64,000 nt of DNA, taken from JASSUD01 sp031963415. GTDB lineage: Bacteria; Pseudomonadota; Gammaproteobacteria; Burkholderiales; Burkholderiaceae. Below, piece after piece: positions 33,951 to 43,574 of the stretch (position 1 is the first letter of the stretch; each line of letters starts with the position of its first letter). The notes beneath the pieces are model-generated. The model had not been told where the DNA came from. It worked only from the letters and a program-made list of their open reading frames with translations, and searched no databases. The stretch spans positions 1,860,001-1,924,000 of the forward strand of contig JASSUI010000001.1 in assembly GCA_031963415.1 (NCBI GenBank), in the 5' to 3' direction. A program made the translations under genes and the position numbers.

Positions 33951-34298
33951 ACGTTTACAGGATTACTACCTAACTCATCGGGCAATGCATGGCGGCGTAG
34001 GTAAAAAATTAGGGAACCTTTGTAAACCCTGTAGGCCACAGAACAATCAACCGAGATCTTCTTTTTTGCCGTGGACATTAGTGTTCTAGTAGCAAAAGCT
34101 TGTCTGCTTCTTGGGATTGTACAGAGGTGCTTTAACGCAGAAAGTGGGCATTTGCTTACCCTGCTGTTTGCGCTTTATTCAACGCTTCTTTAAATATGCT
34201 GTTTGCGGTTGATTCGGCGGGTTATTAGAGTCTATTCAAATTTTTGTTAGCAGGACTTTGAACAATTTTTTAAACGTATAGATAAGTGGAAGGGATAG
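33951..34298. other. 348-base gap before pilN
   Basis: No gene is visible. Fragments such as GCGCTTTATTCAACGCTTCTT (34168-34188) and GATTCGGCGGG near 34212 look like eroded family B ends. A promoter for the pil genes may be here, but none can be fixed by eye. Confidence 0.3.
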
Positions 34299-35966
34299 AT
34301 GAAATTGGTTCGCTACATGATTACTGTCCTTATCACATGTATAGCGAGTGGTTGCTCCAGTTGGCAACAGATCAACGACACGCTTAAACGCACTGACGAG
34401 CAAGCTGCCCAAGCGACTACGCTTGCTGCTGCGCTGCGTGAGCAGCGTGAAGCGCCAGCGCGTCCGGCCGTTATCTTCAGCGATGAACCCATCGTCGCAC
34501 ACAAGCCGCTCGCTGCCACGCAACGAAATCAGACTGAACCTCTTAACTGTACATTGACTTTTGCGCCGGCAACTGCTTTAGACTTGCTCGAATTTGGGCA
34601 AATCGTAACCAAATTATGTGGCTTTCCAATCCGCATCACCGCAGATGCTTTAGCCATGGCAAGTAGTCAAGCTACTACCCTTCACTCAGGTGCTAGCGGC
34701 ACAGTTCTACCTCCTCTACCAGAAACAAATAGGCCAACCTACTCCAATACAGCGAGGCAAAGTGCGTCTGGTTTAATTTCAAACATCAAATGGAACAACC
34801 AGCCTCTGGAAGGTTTGCTTGATCTGGTCACGGCACGTTTTGGTTTAAGTTGGCGCAAGATGGGGCGGAGCGTTTCTATTTTCTATCTTGATACTAAGAC
34901 CTTTAATTTCTATGCGATTCCATCAGCCACTGAAATGCAATCAGTCATCCAATCTGGCACCAGTGTAGCTGCAGGCATCTCAAATGGTGGTAGCGGTGAT
35001 TCAAGTGCAAGCGGCAGTTTATCGGGCACGATGGGAAGCAACCAAACCACGGCCGTCGAACTCAAAACGTCGATTACAGATGATTTGGCAAAAAATGTGC
35101 AGTCGATGCTGACTCCGGGCGTAGGTCGTATGGCTATCTCTTCTGCCACCGGCACGCTAACGGTTACAGATACGCCAGAAGTATTGGCACGCGTAGAAAG
35201 CTATTTGGAAGACCAAAACCGTAATCTGACAAAACAAGTATTGCTCAATGTCAAAGTACTGTCCGTCACATTAACAAATAAGGACAGTCTGGGAATTGAT
35301 TGGAATTTGGTTTATCAATCACTGACCAATAAATTCGGCTTCTCCTTTAAAAGCGCTGGTGAGCTTGACCCAAGCGCCAATTCAGGCGCGATTAGTATCC
35401 TTGATAACGCAACTGGGCGCGCTGGGCAATTTGCAGGCACCAGCTTAATCGTGCAAGCGCTATCGCAACAGGGAAAAATCTCGATGATTACTTCTCCATC
35501 GGTGACTACGCTCAATTTGCAACCCGTGCCTGTGCAAGTAGCACGTCAGACCAGCTATCTGGCCAGCGTGCAAAGCACGAATACAGCTCAAGTAGGGATA
35601 ACCACAGCGTTGACTCCTGCTACTGTCACAACAGGTTTCAATATGAATCTATTACCTTATGTGATGCCAGATCGACGTTTATTGTTGCAGTACTCAATTA
35701 ATTTGAGTGCGCTGCGGCGTTTGCGTTCGGTAACGAGTGGGAATAGCACAATCGAAATTCCAGAAATAGAAAATCGTATTTTTTCGCAAAAGGTTCGGCT
35801 TAAGTCAGGGGAGACGCTAGTTCTTTCCGGTTTTGAACAATCAACTGATGGAGGCTCTCAGGCGGGGGTAGGAGAAAAAAACAATATCTTGCTAGGGGGT
35901 TCATCCATGGCAGAACGTCGACACGATGTGATCGTCGTGTTGATTACGCCGATTGTGCTGGACTAA
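34299..35966 (+). CDS. pilN: PilN-like type IVB pilus secretin lipoprotein
   Basis: R64-type PilN forms the outer-membrane secretin for the thin pilus. The 555-aa product has a lipobox, CIASGC (Cys19), and a coiled N-terminal stretch. Secretin N domains follow (FGLSWRKMGRSVSIFYLD; SSATGTLTVTDTPEVLARVESYLED). The C-terminal secretin domain runs from LLNVKVLSVTLTNKDSLGID through ISMITSPSVTTLNLQPVPVQV to ETLVLSGFEQ and RRHDVIVVLITPIVL. A Ser/Gly-rich loop lies near residues 225-250. pilO begins four bases after its stop. Confidence 0.92.
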   Translation: MKLVRYMITVLITCIASGCSSWQQINDTLKRTDEQAAQATTLAAALREQREAPARPAVIFSDEPIVAHKPLAATQRNQTEPLNCTLTFAPATALDLLEFGQIVTKLCGFPIRITADALAMASSQATTLHSGASGTVLPPLPETNRPTYSNTARQSASGLISNIKWNNQPLEGLLDLVTARFGLSWRKMGRSVSIFYLDTKTFNFYAIPSATEMQSVIQSGTSVAAGISNGGSGDSSASGSLSGTMGSNQTTAVELKTSITDDLAKNVQSMLTPGVGRMAISSATGTLTVTDTPEVLARVESYLEDQNRNLTKQVLLNVKVLSVTLTNKDSLGIDWNLVYQSLTNKFGFSFKSAGELDPSANSGAISILDNATGRAGQFAGTSLIVQALSQQGKISMITSPSVTTLNLQPVPVQVARQTSYLASVQSTNTAQVGITTALTPATVTTGFNMNLLPYVMPDRRLLLQYSINLSALRRLRSVTSGNSTIEIPEIENRIFSQKVRLKSGETLVLSGFEQSTDGGSQAGVGEKNNILLGGSSMAERRHDVIVVLITPIVLD

Positions 35967-35970
35967 TGCT

Positions 35971-37401
35971 ATGACAGGTAACCCTTTTATCATTGAGCAT
36001 GTAGAGCATCTGTCTCATGATTTATCACGCACTGCATCGCCTGCTAACAGTACGGCTGCAGCGCAAACGCTGGATACTCAAGCGACCGATCTTGCACAGC
36101 AGAGGCCGACACCCGTAACCGTGATCAATATTAATGGCAAACACTTTGTCGCCGGTTTGTTTTGGCAGCCTTTAACTGAGCCTCGCACTTATCTAAAAGA
36201 AGCTCGCGCGATTGGCAAACGTGAAGCAATGAAGTGGTTAGTGTTACAACGCGGCAGTATTTTGCAGGCAGGTTTTGTTGGAGGTAAAGATTCTGTACGT
36301 CGAGGCATGTTCAGTTTAGCGGTTGTATTGACGCGTAAGCTAGGGCGTTCTTGGATTGGTATTTTTCCGCTGGAAGGGGAGCGTTATGCATTAGTCGCAG
36401 TTAGCGACGGTGCGATTCTTCCAGGCTGTGACATGATCGCTGAGAGGCAAATCGTGCAAGCTAAATTTAATGCCATTTATCGTTGCTTTAATTGGGAAAA
36501 CATTTTTTTGCCTGATGGCTTTGCTGATGCCGATTTCGCAATAGAAAGTCCAGCATTGAAAGTGCTTTTAAAAGCCAGTGATTTAAAGCGCGCAGATCAA
36601 CTTCAATACCTTGCCCATAGCCCTAACCTAAGACAAGTCAGCATGGCAATCATCGCGTTTATGCTAGTGGTAGGTTTGCTCTATCTACAAAGCCAAGCAA
36701 AGCAGCGGCAACGCATGCAGGAAATGCGCAGACAGAGCAAACAATTACAGCAGTTGGCTAGCTTAAAGGCTCAATCCGAAGAACAAGCAGCGAGCCAACA
36801 AAAACCGACTTACCCTTGGGCTACTCTGCCATCAGTTGATGATTTTCTAAAGCCTTGTATGCAAGCTGTGCGTGTTCTGCCGCTTGTTATGGGAGGGTGG
36901 CAATTTGATCAAGCTAAATGTGTAAACCAATCTATTACTGCCACGTATGTGCGACAAAGCAACGCAACGGCTAATGATTTCTTAGCAGAAGCACGTAACC
37001 ATTTTGAGCTTGAGCCAGCTTTTTATCAGCAAGGAGAGCATGCTGTGGTTCAGACTAAATTTAACTGGCAGCTGAAAGATAATGAACAATTACTAAAATC
37101 AACATCTGCAGTATTAGCTTCCTTCTCCTCCCATTTCCAAACGCTCGGCATGCAGCCACAACTTACAGAAAAGTTACTGGAAAACCAAACAATACCGTCT
37201 TTACCAGGGCAACAAAATGATGAACCTGCAGCCAAGCTCGATTGGCGCACTTTTGCTTTTTCATTAAACACAGGCCTTGCTCCAGATATCGTTCTTGCTG
37301 GCTTAGACAAAGAAAGTATTCGTCTGATTGAACTTAGCGTTCATTTGCAAAACGATGGCAAATTGAGCTGGCATATTGCAGGAGAAATTTATGCAAAATA
37401 A
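35971..37401 (+). CDS. pilO: PilO-like type IVB pilus assembly protein
   Basis: The 476-aa protein matches the R64 PilO2 family. The N-terminal cytoplasmic part has INGKHFVAGLFWQPLTEPR, EAMKWLVLQRGSI and GRSWIGIFPLEGERYALVAV. One transmembrane helix lies near residues 228-245 (MAIIAFMLVVGLLYLQS), followed by a coiled coil (QRMQEMRRQSKQLQQLASLK) and a periplasmic domain. It should link the inner-membrane platform to the secretin. ATG 35971 gives the MTGNPFIIEH start; an upstream in-frame TTG at 35953 lies inside pilN. It overlaps pilP by 11 bases. Confidence 0.88.
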   Translation: MTGNPFIIEHVEHLSHDLSRTASPANSTAAAQTLDTQATDLAQQRPTPVTVININGKHFVAGLFWQPLTEPRTYLKEARAIGKREAMKWLVLQRGSILQAGFVGGKDSVRRGMFSLAVVLTRKLGRSWIGIFPLEGERYALVAVSDGAILPGCDMIAERQIVQAKFNAIYRCFNWENIFLPDGFADADFAIESPALKVLLKASDLKRADQLQYLAHSPNLRQVSMAIIAFMLVVGLLYLQSQAKQRQRMQEMRRQSKQLQQLASLKAQSEEQAASQQKPTYPWATLPSVDDFLKPCMQAVRVLPLVMGGWQFDQAKCVNQSITATYVRQSNATANDFLAEARNHFELEPAFYQQGEHAVVQTKFNWQLKDNEQLLKSTSAVLASFSSHFQTLGMQPQLTEKLLENQTIPSLPGQQNDEPAAKLDWRTFAFSLNTGLAPDIVLAGLDKESIRLIELSVHLQNDGKLSWHIAGEIYAK

Positions 37402-37891
37402 GCCGTTGCATCAAATGCTAGCCTTATTCAGTATGTTATGGAGTTTTGAGAACACCGCCTATGCCAGCGCAACGATAGAGGAGTTATCTCGCTTGCAAAG
37501 TGAAACCATATTGCTGCAAGCCAAATTAAAGCAGGCTGAGTTGCGCTCCGAGTTGTCTGCTAGAAATTATCCGAAACACAGTGTTGAAGTAGAGCAATTA
37601 CCCGTGGTGCAAGCGGTTTATGGTGCGGGTAATGAGCGGTACGCTACTTTGCTGTATAACTCTGGTATGACGTTGGATGCTAAAACTGGTGATCTGATTC
37701 CCGGCGGCTTTACTGTTATTTCGATTAGCGTTGATCAAATTCTGCTAAGCAAGGGTAAACAACGTGCTGTACTCGGCTTTGCTACAGTTGCTAAACCTGC
37801 TTCAAATATTCCTGCTCCTTTCTTGCCCAATCAGACGTTTGGGCCGTCAACTTCTTTACCTCCTTTATCGACGATCAATAAACAAATCTAA
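37391..37891 (+). CDS. pilP: PilP-like type IVB pilus biogenesis protein
   Basis: The 166-aa protein has a signal peptide (cleavage near AYASA) and a helical segment ATIEELSRLQSETILLQAKLKQAELRS split by a short linker. The domain VVQAVYGAGNERYATLLYNSG...IPGGFTVISISVDQILLSKG follows, as in R64 PilP. It is periplasmic and likely acts with PilO and PilN. GGAG at 37381 precedes ATG 37391. The C-terminus is Pro-rich. Confidence 0.85.
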   Translation: MQNKPLHQMLALFSMLWSFENTAYASATIEELSRLQSETILLQAKLKQAELRSELSARNYPKHSVEVEQLPVVQAVYGAGNERYATLLYNSGMTLDAKTGDLIPGGFTVISISVDQILLSKGKQRAVLGFATVAKPASNIPAPFLPNQTFGPSTSLPPLSTINKQI

Positions 37892-37910
37892 AACTCGTCT
37901 TATTTATTCC

Positions 37911-38100
37911 TAAGAGCCTGTTCATAATCTCAAAGAAGAGTGTTTTGTGAGGTTATTAGCCGTCACGTTGGGGTTCGTACCTCACCCCAATCTACAAAAT
38001 TTGCCGAAAAGTCGTAGGTTGAGGTGACGAAGGAACCCCAACATGAGCTTATACAAGCCTCTAAGTCGCTTTTTTAAAAGATTGTGGACAGGTTCTAAGA
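37911..38100. repeat. Family A palindromic element inside the pil operon (A3)
   Basis: TAAGAGCCTGTTCATAATCT at the left and GATTGTGGACAGGTTCTAAG at the right are imperfect inverted ends. The inner GTTGGGGTTCGTACCTCACC and GGTTGAGGTGACGAAGGAAC are inverted copies of one another. It fills much of the 37892-38305 gap between pilP and pilQ, so the repeat has moved within the secretion cluster after its acquisition, or came with it. The remainder of the gap shows no gene. Confidence 0.75.
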
Positions 38101-38305
38101 GAGTCGCTGCGCCTATTGGTCATGCGCTAGCCAGTGCTCGCGTTACTGATCAACTCAAATTTCCTTAAAAGATTAGCCATTTGACCTACTTTAGAGGATG
38201 ACAAGATTTCGATATTTTTCATCTGTTGGATTTTTATTTTAATTTAGTCATCAGCTCTGATTCATAGCTGTCGACTTTTGAGCAGACTTTAATAGGGAAG
38301 TCGTA

Positions 38306-39895
38306 ATGGGAACCATCGAAACAAGCAAACTAGACAAAGTGACTCCGTTGCGCATATTGACAGCTAAAGGTGGTCCCTATGCGTTAACTGCACCGCTGCG
38401 CGATATGGTCTGTTTGTTAGAGAATGGCTCTTTATATCTATCGACTTCTCACCAAACTAACCATTATGTATTGGGATTTCTCGAACGTTTAGCGCGCCAC
38501 AACGTTCATTTTCATCTGAAGCCGACTAGCCTAAGCGAAATTCAAAAACTCTATAAAACTTTGCCAACTTCGCAAGCGATTAGCAGTGAGGCAAAACATG
38601 CGCAACCGCAAGCAATAACCATCCCGGTGCAGACCGAGCAAACAAGCACCCAGCGCCAGGCGGAAGTAGTGAAGCTGATTGGTGAGGCAGTTAAAGCAGG
38701 GGCAAGCGATGTGCATTTGATTGTGGCTGAGCAAAACTGTCAGGTGCGTTGGCGTATTCACGGAGAACTAAAAACTGTATGTGAATTAACGGCGCAGCAC
38801 GGACACGATTTATGCGCGACGATTTATCAATCAATGTGCGATGTGGCTGATCCTATTTATCATCCTGGCAAGAATCAGGATGCTCGTCTTAAACGAAGCT
38901 TTCTCAAAGAATACGGGTTATTTGGAGTACGCATTGCGACGGCTCCGATCGAATGTGGCACGTTAATGGTATTGCGTCTTTTATATGACCACCACAACGC
39001 TAAACCAACCCTAGACGCATTAGGTTATCTGCCAGAGCAAGTTAGCTTATTGCGCCGAATCAGTCAGCGCATCACAGGCATCAATATTTTTTCTGGTGCG
39101 ACGGGCTCTGGCAAATCGACGACGCTTGAATGTGTATTGACTGATCTGTTACGAAGCTTGGAACAAAAAATTCATTTACTCACGATTGAAGATCCACCCG
39201 AATACACGATTACCGGCGCAAACCAGATCCCCATTTTGTGTGACAAAGATGATGAAGCAGTGCTTTCTAGTGAATGGTCACGTGCGATTTCAAATTCACT
39301 GCGTTTAGATCCTGATGTGATCATGATCGGTGAAATGCGCGACGCTGCTTCTGCACTTAGTGCTTTTCGCGCAGCGATGACAGGTCATGGTGTATGGACA
39401 ACGCTACATGCGAATGATGTGGTGTCGATTTTGGAGAGGCTGAGTGACCTGGGCATAGAAATGAGTTTGTTAACTGATCCGCTGCTTGTCACTGGATTAA
39501 TTAACCAATCTTTAGTGCGTAAATTGTGTCTTCACTGTCGCAAGCCATATCTCAAACACAAACATACGCTAGCGGAAGACATTGTGCAGCGTATTGAGCG
39601 AACTTGTTTGCCAGAACAAATACAGTTGCAAGGTGATGGTTGTAAGCATTGCCATCAAACAGGTATTGCTGGACGTTTGGTCGTGGCTGAGGTGTTAATG
39701 CCAACACAACGTTTAATGAACGTGTTTAAAGCAGAAGGTAAAGCGCAAGCGCGTGCATTTTGGATGCAGCAGATGGGAGGTATCACCAAAAATCAGCATC
39801 TAATAAGGCGTATAAACGAGGGCTTAGTTGATCCTCAGTTAGGTGAACGTGATGTGGGTCTTTTAGATACAGATTATCTGATCGAGAGAGACTAA
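38306..39895 (+). CDS. pilQ: PilQ-like type IVB pilus assembly ATPase
   Basis: This GspE/PilB-type ATPase powers pilus extension. The 529-aa protein has Walker A SGATGSGKSTTLE (near residue 265), an Asp box TIEDPPEYTI, Walker B LDPDVIMIGEMRD and a His box TGHGVWTTLHAND. Near the C-terminus a four-Cys zinc motif CLHCRKPY...CKHCHQTGIAGR is present. Its N-terminal 100 residues are specific to this family. Together with DotB this gives the cluster two secretion ATPases. One base separates it from pilR. Confidence 0.93.
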   Translation: MGTIETSKLDKVTPLRILTAKGGPYALTAPLRDMVCLLENGSLYLSTSHQTNHYVLGFLERLARHNVHFHLKPTSLSEIQKLYKTLPTSQAISSEAKHAQPQAITIPVQTEQTSTQRQAEVVKLIGEAVKAGASDVHLIVAEQNCQVRWRIHGELKTVCELTAQHGHDLCATIYQSMCDVADPIYHPGKNQDARLKRSFLKEYGLFGVRIATAPIECGTLMVLRLLYDHHNAKPTLDALGYLPEQVSLLRRISQRITGINIFSGATGSGKSTTLECVLTDLLRSLEQKIHLLTIEDPPEYTITGANQIPILCDKDDEAVLSSEWSRAISNSLRLDPDVIMIGEMRDAASALSAFRAAMTGHGVWTTLHANDVVSILERLSDLGIEMSLLTDPLLVTGLINQSLVRKLCLHCRKPYLKHKHTLAEDIVQRIERTCLPEQIQLQGDGCKHCHQTGIAGRLVVAEVLMPTQRLMNVFKAEGKAQARAFWMQQMGGITKNQHLIRRINEGLVDPQLGERDVGLLDTDYLIERD

Positions 39896-39896
39896 G

Positions 39897-40979
39897 ATGA
39901 GCATCGCTTACCTTAAAGAAACGATCAACTATCTGGTACTGCGCTTGCAATTCAGCGCATCAGTACGGGTTGAATTTTACGAGACGCTCTCTCTATTGCT
40001 AGAGAATCGTGTGCTACTCAACGATGCGCTCAAAGAGATCAACAAAATCGCTAGTGCAGATGGTAAGCATCCAACCTGCCCCCAAGCGTTGATAAGCAAT
40101 GCTTGTATGCAGGGTGTCGCTGAAGGCCAACCGCTTTCGCTGGCATTGAAAAAATGGACCAATGGGCAAGAAATAGCACTGCTCGCTGCCGGTGAGAAGT
40201 CAGGCAACCTGCAACAAGCGTTTGACGATTTGCTTAAGCTTATCAACGCCAAACAACAGATTAGGGCAGCCATACTAAGTGTTGCCTTATATCCAGCTGT
40301 GTTGCTTAGTTTGATATGTGTGTTGTTGAATAACGTCGCCACTCAGCTAGTCCCTAAATTGGTCAAAATGACCGACCCACACACCTGGCAAGGGGCTGCC
40401 GCGTTGCTCTATCAAATGGCGCAATTTGTGTCGAACTACGGCAAGTTAACGCTTACTCTCTTGTTTATTTTCCTATTAGCGATTTTTAGCACATTGCCTT
40501 ATCTGCGTAGTGCACTGCGCATCTTGTTGGATCGAATACCACCTTGGTCTATTTATCGAATGCTGCATGGGGCGACCTTCTTACTTAGCTTAGCGAATCT
40601 TCTACGCGCCAGAATCAAACTACAAGAAGCACTTCTGATGCTCGCTGAACATGCTAATCCTTGGTTAAAAGAACGGATTGAAGCTGCGCTCTATGGCGCG
40701 CGCATTGGGGCCAATTTTGGTGAGGCACTGCATCGTACTGGCTATGCTTTTCCAGATCAGAAAGCAATCCAATACCTAATGATTTTGGCCAATCAAGATG
40801 GTTTTGAAGGAGCACTTAGCCGTTTCGGTGAGCGTTGGCTGCAGCAAAGTATTCAGCGTATTCAAGCCATAGCGAAAGCTGCATTGGCTGGTGGTCTGCT
40901 TGTGATTGGTGTGCTAATGCTAATAGTGATTGCTGGTGCTAATGGCATTCAAGATGCAGTACAAGCTGGTTTGCATTAG
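39897..40979 (+). CDS. pilR: PilR-like inner-membrane platform protein (GspF family)
   Basis: The 360-aa protein shows two GspF domains. The first is RVEFYETLSLLLENRVLLNDAL ... EIALLAAGEKSGNLQQAF. A first membrane helix follows (AAILSVALYPAVLLSLICVLL). The second domain is LSLANLLRARIKLQEALLML, with final helices near residues 180-205 and 330-350. GspF proteins connect the assembly ATPase to the growing pilin. It starts immediately after pilQ. Confidence 0.9.
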   Translation: MSIAYLKETINYLVLRLQFSASVRVEFYETLSLLLENRVLLNDALKEINKIASADGKHPTCPQALISNACMQGVAEGQPLSLALKKWTNGQEIALLAAGEKSGNLQQAFDDLLKLINAKQQIRAAILSVALYPAVLLSLICVLLNNVATQLVPKLVKMTDPHTWQGAAALLYQMAQFVSNYGKLTLTLLFIFLLAIFSTLPYLRSALRILLDRIPPWSIYRMLHGATFLLSLANLLRARIKLQEALLMLAEHANPWLKERIEAALYGARIGANFGEALHRTGYAFPDQKAIQYLMILANQDGFEGALSRFGERWLQQSIQRIQAIAKAALAGGLLVIGVLMLIVIAGANGIQDAVQAGLH

Positions 40980-41000
40980 TGTGCTATGTGTTGTGACGAC

Positions 41001-41135
41001 TTTTTAAAACCTGCTCATGACCTCAGAGGGCGAAGATTTGAGAATTTATCCATAGTTACGGTGGGACTCACTTTCCATCCCAACCTGCTTCCCAACAGCC
41101 TTTGTTTAAGATCTCTAGGAAGACTTAAAACAGGT
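41001..41135. repeat. Degenerate family A element between pilR and pilS (A6)
   Basis: AAAACCTGCTCATGACCTCA at the left and AGACTTAAAACAGGTTC at the right are inverted family A ends. The centre has GGTGGGACTCACTTTCCATC and CCCAACCTGC. It lies in the 40980-41338 gap. The rest of the gap is AT-rich with no gene and may hold the pilS promoter. Confidence 0.55.
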
Positions 41136-41338
41136 TCAAAAAAATGAGAATAAATTCTTAGATCATCTATAAGCAAGTTCTTATCAATGCATAAGTAAAG
41201 TACAGTTTTTCCCTCTGTGTGTTTCCTTTTTCTAGGAGTAACGTATGCGAACTAAAAATTTACGCCAGCATTGCTTGTGATTTAGTTATTTAGCGTTTCT
41301 GTTGTTGGAGCTTCTTATTAGTCATCGAAGAGGACATC

Positions 41339-42043
41339 ATGCATATTCCCCCTAACTGCGCCTTTTGCGGACCAAGGTTAAGTCAAACTCAGTCTATTCC
41401 AGCACATTTTGTAAAAAATAGTGAATCTGGCTTAGACGATCCACACGCTCAGCATGTAGTCGAGTTCATTCCCATTACTACAAGGTGTCCTTTCGGTTTT
41501 AAAAAGCTGTTGGGTAATAAATGGAAGGCATGCAAAAAACAACGAGGGTTTACTGCACTTGAACTGATTGTTGTGCTGATTGTTGGGATGTCGATTATTG
41601 CATTGGCGGCTAGCAAGATGGATTTACTGTTTGGTAAAGCAAATGTATTTGAAGAAATCAGCAACCTCAACATTCTGCATACCAATCTGAAAAGCCTAAA
41701 AACCTCTTCTGGTTATGGTAATGCGGAAACAGATTTGGTGCCCCAACTTATCAGTATTAAAGGCCTTCCGCAAAACATGAATACGCTCGATAAGCAGCCT
41801 CGTAACTTATGGGGTGGGCCCGTCCATATTAAATCGACCATCGCGGGATTTTCGATTCGATATGAGAATGTACCGGCAGAGGCCTGTATCCAGCTCGCTA
41901 CGCAATCTAACCGAGGTGGTGCTTTTGCCACTGTCAAAGTAAACAGTGCCGCGGCTGTAAGCGGTGAATATTCGGCTGCTAAAGCAAGTGCTGACTGCAG
42001 TTCTAGTGTGGGTAATACATTGATTTGGACGGCTAACTCTTAA
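41339..42043 (+). CDS. pilS: Type IVB major prepilin (PilS-like) with a very long leader
   Basis: A prepilin peptidase site is clear: KKQRG followed by FTALELIVVLIVGMSIIALA, with the +5 Glu required for assembly. The mature part is about 164 residues, with a Cys pair (EACIQL near residue 182 and ADCSSS near residue 222) as in pilins. The ATG at 41339, with AGAGGA upstream, gives a 70-residue leader containing CAFCGP, far beyond the usual 20-30. A downstream non-ATG start such as the in-frame TTG near residue 58 could give a normal leader. PilS would be the main thin-pilus subunit. Confidence 0.82.
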   Translation: MHIPPNCAFCGPRLSQTQSIPAHFVKNSESGLDDPHAQHVVEFIPITTRCPFGFKKLLGNKWKACKKQRGFTALELIVVLIVGMSIIALAASKMDLLFGKANVFEEISNLNILHTNLKSLKTSSGYGNAETDLVPQLISIKGLPQNMNTLDKQPRNLWGGPVHIKSTIAGFSIRYENVPAEACIQLATQSNRGGAFATVKVNSAAAVSGEYSAAKASADCSSSVGNTLIWTANS

Positions 42044-42116
42044 AACTCAAATTCCTTTATGTTTTTCTTTGAAGGTGGAAGAGTCACACTGAGCGCTGTA
42101 TTTCACTGCTGTACTA

Positions 42117-43475
42117 ATGCGTATTAGCGCATTGATGCCATTAGAGTCTATGAAACGAGCGAAAAATTGCTGCAGTCAGCGCGGTTTTACCGCTTTTGAA
42201 GTCATGGTGGTGTTAATTATTTCGATTGCGATGCTGGGGTTGGGCGCGCAATACATGGCTAGCTATGCGGATAATCTATCGAATCAGGCAACGGCCGATC
42301 ATATGAATTTAGTTGCTAATGCTGCGAGCCGATATATCAAAGATAACTATGCAGCGGTATTAGCAGCTGCAGGGCCACTGAAACCCGCGACCATTACTGT
42401 GTCTATGCTAAAGCGCACAGGCTATCTCGCGACAGTCATTGCTGAGCTAAACCCGTTTGGACAGCATTATCAAATTTTGGCGCTGAAGCCCAGTACTAAA
42501 CAGCTGCAAACCTTGGTTATCACAAATGGCGGCGAGGCTATTAGCGAGATAAATATACGACGTATTGCACAGTTGCTAGGAGCACGCGGTGGTTTTATTT
42601 CAGAGCTTAATAAAAAGCAAGCGCAAGGTAGCTACGGTGGTTGGCAAATAGCCTTATCTGCTTATGGGATTGCGCCACGTGGGGGGTATTTAGCGAGCGC
42701 CTTATTTTTTGATGATGGTGCTGTGGTGCATGACTATTTGTATCGCTCAAATATAGCGGGTCATCCTGAATTGAACCGAATGAATACTGATCTCGACTTA
42801 GCCAACCATAATTTGAACCAAGCTGCCCAAGTCAATACACAACGTGTTATTGCTAATGACAGCATTACTGCTCAGGGCGCTATTAGTGCAGCACGTGCAC
42901 AGATTGAGGGCGATATTACAAGCGGCGGTTGGTTTCGTAGCGCGGGTGACAGTGGTTGGTACAACCAGAAATGGCAAGGCGGCTGGTATATGAGCGACGC
43001 TGATTGGGTGCGTAGTTATGCAGATAAGAATATCTACACAGGTGGCCAAATACATGCCGGCACGATGCAGACTAAAGGGCGCTTAACCAGTGGCGAATAT
43101 CTTCAAATTGATGGAATAGCAAATATTGGTCAGCGCTGTGAGTCAAATGGACTGGTCGCTCGGGATGAAAAGGGTTTAATTCTTTCATGCCAATCTGGTA
43201 TTTGGAAAAAATCAGATAGCCCTAAAGGTAAATGGCAAGTTATTCCTAATAGCGGGATTGTGCCAGGTGATGGATTTCTTCGGGTTCAAGTTGGTACTAA
43301 AGGTTTTGTGGATTATCGTGTGTACATCGATAGTCAAGAAATTTCCAATAATCATTGGAATCCTTCAGGTTGGAGCTGGGCAGTTCATACACAATTCATT
43401 CCCGTAGCCGCTGGAAGCCATTATTCCTTTGAAGGAGATATTTCCTCAATCTCTGTTTGGTGGATGCCTGGCTAA
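42117..43475 (+). CDS. pilV: PilV-like minor pilin, predicted pilus-tip adhesin
   Basis: The 452-aa protein has a 23-residue leader ending CCSQRG, then FTAFEVMVVLIISIAMLGLG, a type IVB prepilin N-terminus. The long body matches R64 PilV: a helical pilin part, a segment with NLNQAAQVNTQRVIAND and QIEGDITSGGWFRSAGDSGW, and a C-terminal beta-rich domain with an aromatic end (VWWMPG). In R64 the C-terminus is exchanged by a shufflon to select recipients. No recombinase gene or alternative C-terminal cassettes follow here, so the adhesin appears fixed. A later ATG at 42150 would shorten the leader to 12 residues. Confidence 0.82.
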   Translation: MRISALMPLESMKRAKNCCSQRGFTAFEVMVVLIISIAMLGLGAQYMASYADNLSNQATADHMNLVANAASRYIKDNYAAVLAAAGPLKPATITVSMLKRTGYLATVIAELNPFGQHYQILALKPSTKQLQTLVITNGGEAISEINIRRIAQLLGARGGFISELNKKQAQGSYGGWQIALSAYGIAPRGGYLASALFFDDGAVVHDYLYRSNIAGHPELNRMNTDLDLANHNLNQAAQVNTQRVIANDSITAQGAISAARAQIEGDITSGGWFRSAGDSGWYNQKWQGGWYMSDADWVRSYADKNIYTGGQIHAGTMQTKGRLTSGEYLQIDGIANIGQRCESNGLVARDEKGLILSCQSGIWKKSDSPKGKWQVIPNSGIVPGDGFLRVQVGTKGFVDYRVYIDSQEISNNHWNPSGWSWAVHTQFIPVAAGSHYSFEGDISSISVWWMPG

Positions 43476-43574
43476 CTGTGCCACACCAACTCACGGACTC
43501 TTAGTTGTACGTCTACATCTATACCCTTTGGCTAATCATTGGAAATTCAAGCAAGTTTACTTCATGATCAATTC

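Noticed and set aside
43476..43574. Shufflon after pilV
   Set aside because: No inverted recombination sites, cassettes or recombinase gene; only a short spacer before icmL.
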